Shown here in pieces: positions 1-7,572 of a stretch of 17,377 bases of DNA. The stretch lies in NCBI GenBank assembly GCA_015520145.1, contig WAQR01000278.1, positions 1 through 17,377 of the forward strand. Direction: 5' to 3'. The notes beneath the pieces are model-generated. The model saw only the letters and a program-made list of their open reading frames with translations. It made no database searches and was not told where the DNA came from. The DNA comes from Candidatus Hydrothermarchaeota archaeon. GTDB lineage: Archaea; Hydrothermarchaeota; Hydrothermarchaeia; Hydrothermarchaeales; WAQR01. The position numbers and the translations under genes are program-made. The number at the start of each line of letters is the position of its first letter. Position 1 is the first letter of the stretch.

Positions 1-297
1 AAAAAACCGGATTTAAAAAACCCTATAATCTCCCGCATCCTGCCACTGCTCGTCGCATCGAATCCGGTAAATTACGGTAAAGTCAGCAGACTTACAACCG
101 CTGAGGCCCTGGCATCTGCTTTATATATCCTCGGATACAGGAATGTGTCAGAAGAGATGTTATCCAAGTTCAAATGGGGTAGGACATTCTTTGACCTGAA
201 TAGAGAGATACTGGAAGAATACTCAAAGGCAGAGAGTAGAAGCGAGATGTTAGAGATCCAAAGGATGTTTTTTGATATGAGTCTACGGAGTCATTAA
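1..297 (+). CDS. tsr3: Tsr3-like rRNA aminocarboxypropyltransferase, C-terminal part
   Basis: The frame is open from base 1 to a TAA at 295-297 and gives the last 98 residues; the 5' end lies outside the window. The stretch ASNPVNYGKVSRLTTAEALA followed by ALYILGY and LSKFKWGRTFFDLNREILE is the typical C-terminal signature of Tsr3 (old DUF367). Tsr3 transfers the aminocarboxypropyl group of SAM to a modified pseudouridine in small-subunit rRNA. It is a cytosolic SPOUT-like enzyme found in eukaryotes and archaea and absent from bacteria, so it supports an archaeal host. The N-terminal SAM-binding part cannot be inspected. The gene converges on pyrK with only two bases between the two stop codons, so no separate terminator for either is evident. 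Confidence 0.88.
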   Translation, partial: KKPDLKNPIISRILPLLVASNPVNYGKVSRLTTAEALASALYILGYRNVSEEMLSKFKWGRTFFDLNREILEEYSKAESRSEMLEIQRMFFDMSLRSH

Positions 298-299
298 CC

Positions 300-1088
300 C
301 TACTTCCTGTTTCTAAAATAGATCTTCGTCCCGGAAGCATCCCTGTGATACTTTCCAAACTCCGATATCTTTTCGACATCCACATCTCTGAACACCGGCC
401 CTTCCTTGCAGACCCTCTGCCCCGTCCCGTCAACGATACAGTGGCCGCAGATACCGATCCCGCATTTTATATACCGTTCCATAGATATCTGGGTGGGTAT
501 GCCCTTCTTCTTTGCCTCATATAAAACCTTGAGCATCATTATCTCAGGCCCGCAGGTATAGCACTGGTCAAACTTCTCCTTCTTCAGGATGTCCCTCAAC
601 ACATCTGTTGTAAATCCCTTTGTCCCGCACGTCCCGTCATCAGTGCACGTTAAGACCCTCACACCGATATTCTCCAGCCGGTCAACAAACAAAAGCTCGC
701 TTTTTGTAATCGCCCCCACGATGGCTGTGACCTTTTTACCGTTTTGTATGGCCTCATCTGCAAGTGCTGCAAGTGGAGGCACGCCCACCCCACCGCCGAC
801 CAATAGCAGGCTATCCCCCACTATCTTAAACCCCCTGCCAAAAGGCCCTCTTATCCCGACCTTGTCACCCACCCTGAGTTCAGCAAGCTTATTCGTGAAA
901 GGCCCTTGCGCAAGCACAGTAATCCCCATATTACCCTTATGGTAAGAAAGGCTCAACGGCTTCTCATCTACATCAGGTATCCACACCATAACAAACTGTC
1001 CTGGTATCGCATCTACCTTCTCCTCGAGTATATACGTCTTTATCCTCTCGGTTTCTTTTCTTATCTCCTTAATCCTAGTAACTCGCAT
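300..1088 (-). CDS. pyrK: Dihydroorotate dehydrogenase electron-transfer subunit PyrK
   Basis: A 262-residue flavin/iron-sulfur reductase subunit that passes electrons between NAD(H) and PyrD in pyrimidine synthesis. Visible parts are an N-terminal ferredoxin-reductase-like FAD barrel (about 1-95, with KPLSLSY as the FAD loop), an NAD-binding fold (GGGVGVPPLAAL near 98-109 and CYTCGPEIMM near 176-185), and a C-terminal 2Fe-2S cluster site with Cys209, 214, 217 and 227. I start at the ATG at 1088 because GGAG sits about 8 bases upstream. A TTG at 1121 would add 11 residues overlapping the end of pyrD and has no ribosome site. It lies 22 bases downstream of pyrD, clearly the same operon, as is usual for class 1B enzymes. 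All expected cofactor motifs look intact. Confidence 0.92.
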   Translation of the reverse strand: MRVTRIKEIRKETERIKTYILEEKVDAIPGQFVMVWIPDVDEKPLSLSYHKGNMGITVLAQGPFTNKLAELRVGDKVGIRGPFGRGFKIVGDSLLLVGGGVGVPPLAALADEAIQNGKKVTAIVGAITKSELLFVDRLENIGVRVLTCTDDGTCGTKGFTTDVLRDILKKEKFDQCYTCGPEIMMLKVLYEAKKKGIPTQISMERYIKCGIGICGHCIVDGTGQRVCKEGPVFRDVDVEKISEFGKYHRDASGTKIYFRNRK

Positions 1089-1110
1089 TATACTGTCTCC
1101 TGGTAAAAAT

Positions 1111-2016
1111 CTAATGGGCAATCCCTATGATCTCGCCAACGTTTTTATATCCTCCTCTTTTAAGTATCTCCTCCATCTCCTTTGAGACCTTTTTAAAGAT
1201 GGTAATACCCCGCGTCAGTATCCCTGTACCTATCTGGACAGCAGATGCGCCTGCCATCATGAACTCGACAGCATCTTCACCAGTTGTCGCACCGCCACAT
1301 CCTATAACCGGTACATCGACCTCTTTTGCGATTTCATAAACGCACCGCACGGCAATCGGTTTTATGCATGGACCGCTAAGTCCTCCAACCTTGTTCCCGA
1401 GCACTGGCCTGCCAGTATCCACATTTATCTTCATCGCCTCAAGTGCAGTTATCGCAGTTATCGCATCGCAACCAGCGTCCTCGCACGACTTTGCAACAGT
1501 CACGATATCGCTTACATTTGCAGTCAGTTTTGCAATTACTGGTATCCCAACACTTTCCTTTACAGCCTTTACCACTTCAAAGCTGAGCTCTTTGTGTTTA
1601 CCATAAAATGCACCTGTTTTACCTACATTTGGATAAGAAAGGTTGAGTTCCACGGCAGCTACCCCGTAGTCCTCCAGCCCCTGGGCAACCTCAATATACT
1701 CCCTGAAACTGAAACCATAAACGCTGCCAATAACAGGCGCACCACCCTGTTTGGCTATCTCTATCTCGTCTTTAAAATTCTCATACCCGGGATTGGCAAG
1801 ACCGATGGCACTAATAAGCCCGCCCTTCTCCTCTTTGACAATTGTAGGGCTTTTGTGCCCGCTTCTGGGAGAGATGCCGAGAGATTTTGTGACAATTGCA
1901 CCAGCACCACCCATCGTTACAATCCGTTTCAATGACGTCCCTGCTGTACCGAGTATCCCTGATGCAAGGATCAGCGGGGTCTTGAGTTTTATACTGGAAA
2001 TTTCTGTCTTAAGCAT
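1111..2016 (-). CDS. pyrD: Dihydroorotate dehydrogenase, class 1B catalytic subunit PyrD (Tyr at catalytic-base position)
   Basis: A 301-residue FMN TIM-barrel enzyme that oxidises dihydroorotate to orotate, the fourth step of UMP synthesis; the adjacent pyrK places it in class 1B. Visible motifs are VTKSLG with the FMN-contacting Lys44, IGLANPG near 71-77, VELNLSYPN at 122-130, and the phosphate-binding end CGGATTGEDAVEFMMAGASAVQIGTGI. Known class 1 enzymes have NLSCPN, where Cys is the base that deprotonates the substrate (Ser in class 2). Here the codon is TAT and the residue is Tyr128, one base away from TGT. The rest of the loop, including Asn125 and Asn130, is kept. The ATG at 2016 has GAGGA about 10 bases upstream. 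The gene sits 37 bases after the GAPDH stop. Function is likely but the swapped base is odd. Confidence 0.92.
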   Translation of the reverse strand: MLKTEISSIKLKTPLILASGILGTAGTSLKRIVTMGGAGAIVTKSLGISPRSGHKSPTIVKEEKGGLISAIGLANPGYENFKDEIEIAKQGGAPVIGSVYGFSFREYIEVAQGLEDYGVAAVELNLSYPNVGKTGAFYGKHKELSFEVVKAVKESVGIPVIAKLTANVSDIVTVAKSCEDAGCDAITAITALEAMKINVDTGRPVLGNKVGGLSGPCIKPIAVRCVYEIAKEVDVPVIGCGGATTGEDAVEFMMAGASAVQIGTGILTRGITIFKKVSKEMEEILKRGGYKNVGEIIGIAH

Positions 2017-2053
2017 GTTGTTCGGTCCTCATATTATGATATCCTGCCACATA

Positions 2054-3070
2054 TTACGCCATGATATACTTTATCAGGTCCACCATCCTATTAGAAAATC
2101 CCCATTCATTATCGTACCACGTCAGGACCTTCGCGGTAGTTGTCCCATTGCTGCCAATCACCTTTGTTAAAGGCCCATCAACAATTGAAGAATGTGGGTT
2201 GCCAATGATATCTGCAGATACAATCGGCTCCTCGGTATATTCCAGGATGCCGTTCAATTCGTTTTCTGCGGCATTTTTTAATGCATTATTTATCTCTTCT
2301 GCTGTAACATCCTCTTTCAGTTCGCATGTAAGGTCAGTTATAGACCCGTCAGGGACAGGCACTCTAAGCGACATCCCGTCGAGTTTACCGTCAAGCTCTG
2401 GCAGGACAAGACCAATTGCCTTTGCAGCACCTGTAGTACTTGGAATGATCGAGACCGCAGCTGCCCGCGCCCGTCTTAGATCAGGAGACTGTACATCCAG
2501 AATGCGCTGGGTGGACGTGTATGCGTGGCATGTCGTCATCAGCCCGTGCCTGACCCCGAATCTATCGTTCAATACCTTGACAACTGGAGCGAGACTGTTC
2601 GTGGTGCATGACGCATTTGAAATGATATTGTGTTTTTGGGGGTCGTATCTATTATGGTTCACACCCATTACAACAGTGATATCAGGGTCCTTCCCTGGGG
2701 CAGAGATTACAACCTTCTTTGCCCCGGCACTAAGATGTTTTGATGCACCTGCCCTATCCCTGAAAAATCCCGTGGACTCCACCACGACATCCACACCGAT
2801 TTCTCCCCAGGGGAGGTTTGCAGGGTCTCTCTCTGAATAGACCTTCATCTCTTTCCCATCTACAATAATCGAATCAGATGTCGAATTTATCTCTCCATCG
2901 AACCTGCCGTGCACAGAATCATATTTTAAAAGATGGGCCAGGGTCTTTGCATCAGTCAAATCGTTTGCAGCAACAATTTCAAATTTCTCGTTAAAATCTT
3001 TATCCTTAAATGCGGCTCGAAAGAAGATTCTGCCTATCCTTCCAAAGCCGTTTATACCTATTTTTATCAA
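2054..3070 (-). CDS. gap: Class I (bacterial-type) phosphorylating glyceraldehyde-3-phosphate dehydrogenase
   Basis: A 338-residue enzyme that oxidises glyceraldehyde-3-phosphate with phosphate to 1,3-bisphosphoglycerate using NAD(P). It shows the N-terminal Rossmann motif INGFGRIGR, ANDLTD (the Asp favours NAD), the active-site SNASCTTN with Cys155, the partner His182 in TCHAYT, and the conserved LRRARAAAVSIIPSTTGAAKA and WYDNEWGFSNRM segments. The region after His182 reads ILDVQSPD where NAD-strict bacterial forms have LP, so cofactor choice is uncertain. I start at the TTG at 3070 because a near-perfect GGAGGTG lies 6 bases upstream; a TTG at 3097 lies before that site. Archaea mostly use the unrelated class II GAPDH, so this is probably an old acquisition from bacteria. 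It precedes pyrD on the same strand and has its own promoter. Confidence 0.95.
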   Translation of the reverse strand: MIKIGINGFGRIGRIFFRAAFKDKDFNEKFEIVAANDLTDAKTLAHLLKYDSVHGRFDGEINSTSDSIIVDGKEMKVYSERDPANLPWGEIGVDVVVESTGFFRDRAGASKHLSAGAKKVVISAPGKDPDITVVMGVNHNRYDPQKHNIISNASCTTNSLAPVVKVLNDRFGVRHGLMTTCHAYTSTQRILDVQSPDLRRARAAAVSIIPSTTGAAKAIGLVLPELDGKLDGMSLRVPVPDGSITDLTCELKEDVTAEEINNALKNAAENELNGILEYTEEPIVSADIIGNPHSSIVDGPLTKVIGSNGTTTAKVLTWYDNEWGFSNRMVDLIKYIMA

Positions 3071-3109
3071 TACGTCACCTCCTTGTATGACAATCAAATA
3101 CTACTTACT

Positions 3110-3168
3110 GCCAGGTACTAGCCAGGTACTAATTGGTACCAATTTACTACTAGACCGATAATAAAATA
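3110..3168 (-). promoter_or_regulatory. Candidate promoter and operator of the GAPDH gene
   Basis: Reading toward gap, an AT-rich TTATTTTAT at about 3160-3168 can serve as TATA box, which puts the transcript start near 3135-3140. That point lies inside a perfect 14-bp palindrome, AATTGGTACCAATT, at 3131-3144. Next to it is an 11-bp tandem repeat GCCAGGTACTA at 3110-3120 and 3121-3131. As a result GGTAC occurs at 3114, 3125 and 3135, spaced 11 and 10 bases, about one helical turn. This is the pattern of a protein binding cooperatively on one DNA face. The repressor role is inferred from position. Confidence 0.45.
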
Positions 3169-3229
3169 AGCGTTATCAGATTTAAAGGTTTTGAGTACCC
3201 ACCATTCAGCCTCTACCTGCCTGCACCAG

Positions 3230-3296
3230 CCTACTTTACCATCCTACGTTACCGTCCTGCCCTACCATCCTGCCCTGCTTTCCCGTCCTACTTTAC
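3230..3296. repeat. Degenerate 13-bp tandem repeat at the hisG 3' end
   Basis: Units read CCTACTTTACCAT (3230-3242), CCTACGTTACCGT (3243-3255), CCTGCCCTACCAT (3256-3268), an expanded 18-base unit (3269-3286) and a partial CCTACTTTAC (3287-3296). The last unit covers the hisG stop codon. Less regular related sequence continues to about 3211. No hairpin is evident; it looks like a slippage-made minisatellite. Confidence 0.6.
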
Positions 3297-4160
3297 AATC
3301 TTCTTGATATCGATTTCAAGGATATCCTGTGCCCCTCTCTCTTTAAGCCTGGGGATTAAGATATTGACATCCTTTTTTGGGACAACGGTCTCAAGTGCAT
3401 AGAACCCGGAATTCCAGAGTTTTGATACCGTAGGATTTTTCATAGCAGGCAGTATCTCAATTATGTTATCCAGTTTTTCTTCAGGTACATTCATGCTCAA
3501 AAGTACCTTTCCACGTGCCTCGATAACTCCCAGAAGGAGGGTCTTTATCTCTTCAATCGCCTTCCTTTTATCCGGGTCTTTGTATGATCGTTTGTTTGCT
3601 AAAAGTTTTGTAGATGACTCAAGGATTGTCCCGATTATCTTCAGGCGGTTCTTTCGAAGTGTTGTGCCTGTCTCGGTGAGGTCAATGACAACATCCATGA
3701 GTTCAGGGACCTTTGCTTCCGATGCGCCATAGGAATAGTGGATCTGGACGGGTATCCCGAGTTTTTTAAAATATTTCTCTGTAAGGTTCGGGAACTCTGT
3801 CGTCACCCTGCTGTTTGGTTTTATATCCTCTGGCCTTTCGATATCAGAATCTTCCGGCACTGCGATGACCATCCTGACAATCCCAGTGCCAGTCTTGCTG
3901 TATGGGAGGTCTGCAATAATCTCAACGTCTGCATTACTCTCGTTCACCCAATCAAACCCGGATATCCCGAGGTCAAAATAACCTTCTTCAATATACCCTG
4001 GTATCTCCTGGGGCCTTAATATCTTCACCTTGGATATCCTCGGGTCAGCTATGCTCGGGTTGTAGTCCCTGAAACCCACTTTGACCTCGAGATTTGCCTG
4101 CCTGAATAGCAGGAGTGTCTGCTCTTCCAGACTTCCTTTAGGTAACGCCACTTTTAACAC
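3288..4160 (-). CDS. hisG: ATP phosphoribosyltransferase, long form (HisG)
   Basis: First enzyme of histidine synthesis: it joins ATP and PRPP to give phosphoribosyl-ATP. The protein is 290 residues and has the HisG start VALPKGSLEEQT, DLGISGFDWVNES, the central DLTETGTTLRKNRLK PRPP-binding stretch, and an extra C-terminal ACT-like domain of about 75 residues (from LLGVIEARGKV to the end). That domain marks the long, HisZ-independent, histidine-inhibited form. Two GTG starts are possible. I prefer 4160 because AAGGTGA lies 5-6 bases before it and the protein then begins MLKVALPKG, as in most homologues. The GTG at 4169 lies inside that ribosome site and would add three residues. An A/T-rich stretch with AAATATAAAA between mptD and hisG could be a separate promoter. 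No other his genes are in view. Confidence 0.93.
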   Translation of the reverse strand: MLKVALPKGSLEEQTLLLFRQANLEVKVGFRDYNPSIADPRISKVKILRPQEIPGYIEEGYFDLGISGFDWVNESNADVEIIADLPYSKTGTGIVRMVIAVPEDSDIERPEDIKPNSRVTTEFPNLTEKYFKKLGIPVQIHYSYGASEAKVPELMDVVIDLTETGTTLRKNRLKIIGTILESSTKLLANKRSYKDPDKRKAIEEIKTLLLGVIEARGKVLLSMNVPEEKLDNIIEILPAMKNPTVSKLWNSGFYALETVVPKKDVNILIPRLKERGAQDILEIDIKKIVK

Positions 4161-4203
4161 TCTTTTCACCTTTTTTTTACATTATATTTTATTATTTTAT
4201 ATT

Positions 4204-4593
4204 TCACTTATTTTTTTCACTTATTTTTTCGATATACATCAGGGGATAATCTCTCTCCTTTATATATCTCATCTTACATCTGCATTTCGCACTGCCGAAA
4301 CTTACGACAACAGTTACATCTAACATATTGCCGTTTAACGGGATGTAGTCGAACTCATTTTTTATCCTGGAGAAAAAATCTTCATCTAACCTAATCTTAA
4401 CGTCTTCAACAAAAGGCTGATTTTTTACAGCTTCTTCAATGGCTTTTTCCAGAGACCCTTTACTCTTCAGGCTTACAGGCGTGCCGACGAACTGATGAAA
4501 AATGCCACCAAGCTTTATACCGCACTCAAATATGCAGCGCTCTCTATCAGAAACACCCTGGAAATATTCTCTAAAATATCCCTCCTCCACCAT
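4204..4593 (-). CDS. mptD: Archaeal dihydroneopterin aldolase MptD-like (DUF372)
   Basis: A 129-residue protein whose N-terminal part reads DRERCIFECGIKLGGIFHQF followed by VGTPVS. As I remember it, this matches the MptD/DUF372 family, which cleaves dihydroneopterin to 6-hydroxymethyl-dihydropterin and glycolaldehyde in tetrahydromethanopterin synthesis. Glu23, His33 and a Tyr near 110 fall in the conserved places expected for active-site residues. The family is archaeal and unrelated to bacterial FolB. The length fits (about 120-130). The ATG at 4593 is 12 bases after the stop of the secreted-protein gene, with a weak GGTGG before it, so it is probably the last gene of that transcript. Presence of this gene suggests that the host makes methanopterin-type C1 carriers. 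Confidence 0.8.
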   Translation of the reverse strand: MVEEGYFREYFQGVSDRERCIFECGIKLGGIFHQFVGTPVSLKSKGSLEKAIEEAVKNQPFVEDVKIRLDEDFFSRIKNEFDYIPLNGNMLDVTVVVSFGSAKCRCKMRYIKERDYPLMYIEKISEKNK

Positions 4594-4605
4594 TTAGTCC
4601 ACCAT

Positions 4606-5511
4606 CTAGAACCACTCGAACCACGCAGGTATATCTTTAAAATCGTCTCTGTCAAGAGAGGTAATACCCTTAATACTCTCATCCCTCTTCCATTCATAGG
4701 CATAGTATATCGGTTTGTAGGTATCGACCTTGAAGACAGGGATGGGGGTCTGTATCTTTTTCTTCATCGGATAATATTCGAGTTTCGTTGTTTCTAGAGG
4801 TGTATCCAGGGCAGTTGTTAAAGGATTTGTAAAGGAATACCATGCATCCCATCCTGGGACGTTGTAGGTCAATTCGAAGTCCTCGTAATATGATCCTGCC
4901 CCTTTATTCCTTATATCTGAATATGCCGCAGGGGAATCCGAGGTCAGGGTCGCACCTTTTACCACCCATGGCGCGGTTATAAATCCCGGATCGCTGACAG
5001 TCAGGGTGAAATCCTGGTTCCATCTCAGCACTTTGATTCCTGGGTTTCTTTTTTCAAGATACAGCGGGTCGATATATTCTCCTGAAGTAGGCAGGCCAAC
5101 GATGGCATCTATGATAATCCCTTCATTTGGCCTAAGCCACCATCCTGTCCTATCCCCTATTGTAGTAAAAGGTTTTGTTGTAGGTCCTGAATAATAGCGC
5201 GGGTTATAGACCTTCCCGCTGCCAAGCAGTGAAGAAGAATCATATTCAAACCCATATATCCGCCAAAGCCCCTCTTCTCTTACAGGATAGGACTTTACCT
5301 TGTAATCTGTTATTTCATCCAGTACCCAGTCCTCTGGCAGGGCAATAAACACCCTGTCATATCCCCAGTTCTCTACTTTTATATCCAGATGAGACTCGAC
5401 CTTGCTTATTGACCCATCACCGGGTCTAAGATACTCAAGAGAAACATCGGCAGCTACTGTTACCAGACTCATTGATAAAAGAATCGGGAGTATTATTATA
5501 ACAGCTTTCAT
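4606..5511 (-). CDS. Secreted or lipid-face protein of unknown function
   Basis: I do not recognise a family. The 301-residue product begins with Lys and a hydrophobic run (MKAVIIILPILLSMSLVTVAA) and then DVSLEYLRPGD, a good signal peptide with likely cleavage after AA near residue 21. The mature part is rich in Tyr, Trp, Gly, Pro and Asp, with few cysteines and no second membrane span. Segments such as LDIKVENWGYDRVFIALPED look like beta-sandwich strands, so an extracellular domain is likely. The ATG at 5511 has GGGAG about 11 bases upstream; a GTG at 5529 would place extra charged residues before the signal. It follows the DUF515-like gene by a short gap and is followed by mptD, so the three are probably co-transcribed. 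Function is unknown. Confidence 0.7.
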   Translation of the reverse strand: MKAVIIILPILLSMSLVTVAADVSLEYLRPGDGSISKVESHLDIKVENWGYDRVFIALPEDWVLDEITDYKVKSYPVREEGLWRIYGFEYDSSSLLGSGKVYNPRYYSGPTTKPFTTIGDRTGWWLRPNEGIIIDAIVGLPTSGEYIDPLYLEKRNPGIKVLRWNQDFTLTVSDPGFITAPWVVKGATLTSDSPAAYSDIRNKGAGSYYEDFELTYNVPGWDAWYSFTNPLTTALDTPLETTKLEYYPMKKKIQTPIPVFKVDTYKPIYYAYEWKRDESIKGITSLDRDDFKDIPAWFEWF

Positions 5512-5539
5512 CGTTCTTCGTTCTCCCACAGGTTGTGCG

Positions 5540-6778
5540 TTACCAGTTATTCCTACTATTACTTGCCCAAGATGGAGTCTTTGAGATTGTGATATATATA
5601 TTCATCTTTGTCCTGTCACTGCCCACCCTCTCGTTTTCGTCTGCAATCTTCTGGACGGTTTTCAGTGCCTCATCTTCACTGACCTCCAGGAGCAGGAGGT
5701 ATTCGGTATCGAGATCTCCTATATTTGCCTCCCGTTCAATCTTATTCAATTTGATCCCGTAGTTCTCAAGCACCTCCGTGATATAGCCCTCTGGCAGCTT
5801 GCTTGCAGCGGCGGCTTTTTGTAACTCTTCAATTTCGACTTTATATTCTGTGGTGGTCTTCCTGCTCTTGAGTCCTGCACTTCCCTCAAAATCTCCTGTA
5901 AGTGAGGCGCTTGTAGCACCGGTACTCAGCGAGGAAGCAGTCCCAAAACCTTCTACACCGCCGCCTGTATCCTGTTTGCTCTCGCTTTCTGAAAGGTCGA
6001 CATCACTGCCGCTTGACTTTGTCCTTATAACTGCAACAACTTTCGCATCTTTAGCAAGTACCGTGATATTACTAATACCGGTCTTACCGCGGACAGTCTT
6101 ATAATATACATTAACTATATTCCCGACATCCGGCACGCCACCTGCCTGGAGTCTTGGGAGTCTTATAGGTATAATCTCGGTCTGGAGTTCCTGGATAACC
6201 GCTGTCTTCAGCTTTGAATATGATGTCCGCTGTATCTGCATCCTGATTTCATCATATCCTTTATAAGTCTCGCTTCCTATCCGCATCTCCACCTCCTGTG
6301 AGACTTTAGAAACTTCGTCCAGCCTCTCTTGTAAATATGCTCTCCATGCAGCATTCGCCGGTCCTGTGATATCTACTGCGTCAAGTTCTCCTATTGACCC
6401 TGCTGCACTTACCTGTTCCAGAAGCCGTGATTGGTCTGTCCGGTATTCAGAAGGCAGACCTGAATAGGCATCCTGTATCTCTGCCGTCTTATCTGACTTG
6501 GCCTGAATAAATTCTGCCTGCTCCTGCATCTTCAATGCCTCTTCTGCTTCCTTTGCTTCCTGTGCAGGTGCATAGATATATTTGTATCCGAGAAACATCA
6601 CTCCAGTAATAATAAGGACCACAATAGCGATTCCAACATATCTGTAAGTCTTCTTCCTTCTATCATCAGGCCCGCCAAGATCTTCATCTGGCTTCAGCCC
6701 CTTCTCTTCCGGGACTCTCTTTCGCAGAGCCTCAAGTCGTCCTACTATGTCTTCTGTACCTTTGTCTCCTTCTGCCAT
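5540..6778 (-). CDS. DUF515-like bitopic membrane protein
   Basis: A 412-residue protein with a charged N-terminal cytosolic part (1-45), one membrane helix at about 46-67 (VGIAIVVLIITGVMFLGYKY), then a helical, probably coiled-coil stretch rich in Glu, Gln and Ala (70-180), and a C-terminal region outside the membrane. A Gly/Ser/Thr-rich low-complexity linker lies at about 255-305. The segment LLEQVSAAGSIGELDAVDI followed by a Trp-Arg-x-Tyr-Leu pattern reminds me of DUF515, a family seen mainly in methanogens with no defined function; I hold this loosely. The ATG at 6778 has GGGGG 7 bases upstream. It is the first gene of a run with the secreted protein and mptD. A role in a cell-surface or pilus-like assembly is possible but not shown. 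Confidence 0.7.
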   Translation of the reverse strand: MAEGDKGTEDIVGRLEALRKRVPEEKGLKPDEDLGGPDDRRKKTYRYVGIAIVVLIITGVMFLGYKYIYAPAQEAKEAEEALKMQEQAEFIQAKSDKTAEIQDAYSGLPSEYRTDQSRLLEQVSAAGSIGELDAVDITGPANAAWRAYLQERLDEVSKVSQEVEMRIGSETYKGYDEIRMQIQRTSYSKLKTAVIQELQTEIIPIRLPRLQAGGVPDVGNIVNVYYKTVRGKTGISNITVLAKDAKVVAVIRTKSSGSDVDLSESESKQDTGGGVEGFGTASSLSTGATSASLTGDFEGSAGLKSRKTTTEYKVEIEELQKAAAASKLPEGYITEVLENYGIKLNKIEREANIGDLDTEYLLLLEVSEDEALKTVQKIADENERVGSDRTKMNIYITISKTPSWASNSRNNW

Positions 6779-7088
6779 GGCGTGTCCCCCTTAATTGGGT
6801 GTTAGGGTATTATTTTGTTCTATAGTTTATACATATATATAGTTTATCCAGTTTACAGTCTCTCCGAACAGACCTTACTAATATAAAGACCGCAAAAATA
6901 CTTTTCGACAACAATAAAAGACCACTATGTTCCATTTTATCTATCTTATTTCTCATTCTCGGCGTTTGTCTTGACAATTCACATGATGCTACTTATTATG
7001 ACCTCTTGCCTTTCTTGTTTTTGTTGGGATACATGTCTTTGACAAGGACTGATATTAATATGTTTTGAAGAAAGTAGTTAATTTAACT
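6779..7088 (-). promoter_or_regulatory. Intergenic region with promoter of the DUF515-like gene
   Basis: This 310-base stretch has no convincing reading frame. The minus strand carries ACTATATATATGTATAA at about 6826-6842, a strong TATA-like box, which puts transcript start near 6805 and gives a leader of about 25-30 bases with the GGGGG ribosome site. The remainder (about 6900-7088) is T-rich on the plus strand and shows nothing I can name. Confidence 0.5.
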
Positions 7089-7526
7089 CTAAGGGAGGGG
7101 TGGTTTTTCAAAATCCTCTTTTGTTCTTTTGTACATCTTCAAAGAAGCATAAATTAAGGCAACGCTTAGAAGATAGCTGCCAAGTATTCCAGATGTTATA
7201 AAACCAAATGAGACGGATACATCCAACGCCATTTTATGGATAAAAGCAAGACCAAAAAAATGCGGGGTAATCTCATATACCGCTTCGAGGAATATTGCTA
7301 CAAACAGCTTGTGATATACCTCATTTCCCTGTTTCTGGAGTATATAGTACATCTCCCTGTCACCAAGATCCAGTGCATCTTTGGACAGCTCGCTTATTTC
7401 CCTAATCCTTTTCTTGTATCTCTCAATCTCCTCATCGTTCTTTTTGTTTATCGTTTTATTGATAAACTTTGAAACGCCTGTAGCAACAGCTGCTACAGTA
7501 AATACTATTAAAAAATCCATAACCAT
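7089..7526 (-). CDS. Small membrane protein with DUF106/EMC3-like layout
   Basis: A 145-residue protein with an N-terminal membrane helix (about 4-22), a charged helical hairpin or coiled coil (about 28-68, with KKNDEEIERYKKRIREISE and then DREMYYILQKQGNE), and two further hydrophobic segments (about 72-96 and 104-130). One membrane helix, a basic coiled coil and then two helices is the layout of the archaeal DUF106 proteins, relatives of EMC3/TMCO1 and the Oxa1/YidC insertases. The sequence match is weak and I judge mainly by architecture, so it could be an unrelated small membrane protein. There are two ATG choices, 7526 and 7520, and no strong ribosome site decides between them. It lies 46 bases after the TauE gene on the same strand, with a hairpin between. 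Confidence 0.5.
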   Translation of the reverse strand: MVMDFLIVFTVAAVATGVSKFINKTINKKNDEEIERYKKRIREISELSKDALDLGDREMYYILQKQGNEVYHKLFVAIFLEAVYEITPHFFGLAFIHKMALDVSVSFGFITSGILGSYLLSVALIYASLKMYKRTKEDFEKPPLP

Positions 7527-7544
7527 AACCCTGCATTCCCATTC

Positions 7545-7563
7545 CCGGCATTCTCCATGCCGG
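7545..7563 (-). terminator. Hairpin between the TauE gene and the small membrane protein gene
   Basis: CCGGCAT (7545-7551) and ATGCCGG (7557-7563) form a perfect 7-bp GC-rich stem with a 5-base loop, 9 bases beyond the TauE stop. No T-run follows on the minus strand, so it may be a weak terminator, a processing site or an mRNA-end stabiliser rather than a true stop. Confidence 0.35.
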
Positions 7564-7572
7564 ACCTAGGGC

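Noticed and set aside
2061..2840. Long plus-strand open frame (259 codons)
   Set aside because: It is the antisense shadow of the GAPDH gene, which has clear active-site motifs on the minus strand; the plus frame has no family features.
3211..3296. Possible CRISPR array
   Set aside because: Units are 13 bases, contiguous and degenerate, with no spacers and no cas genes in view.
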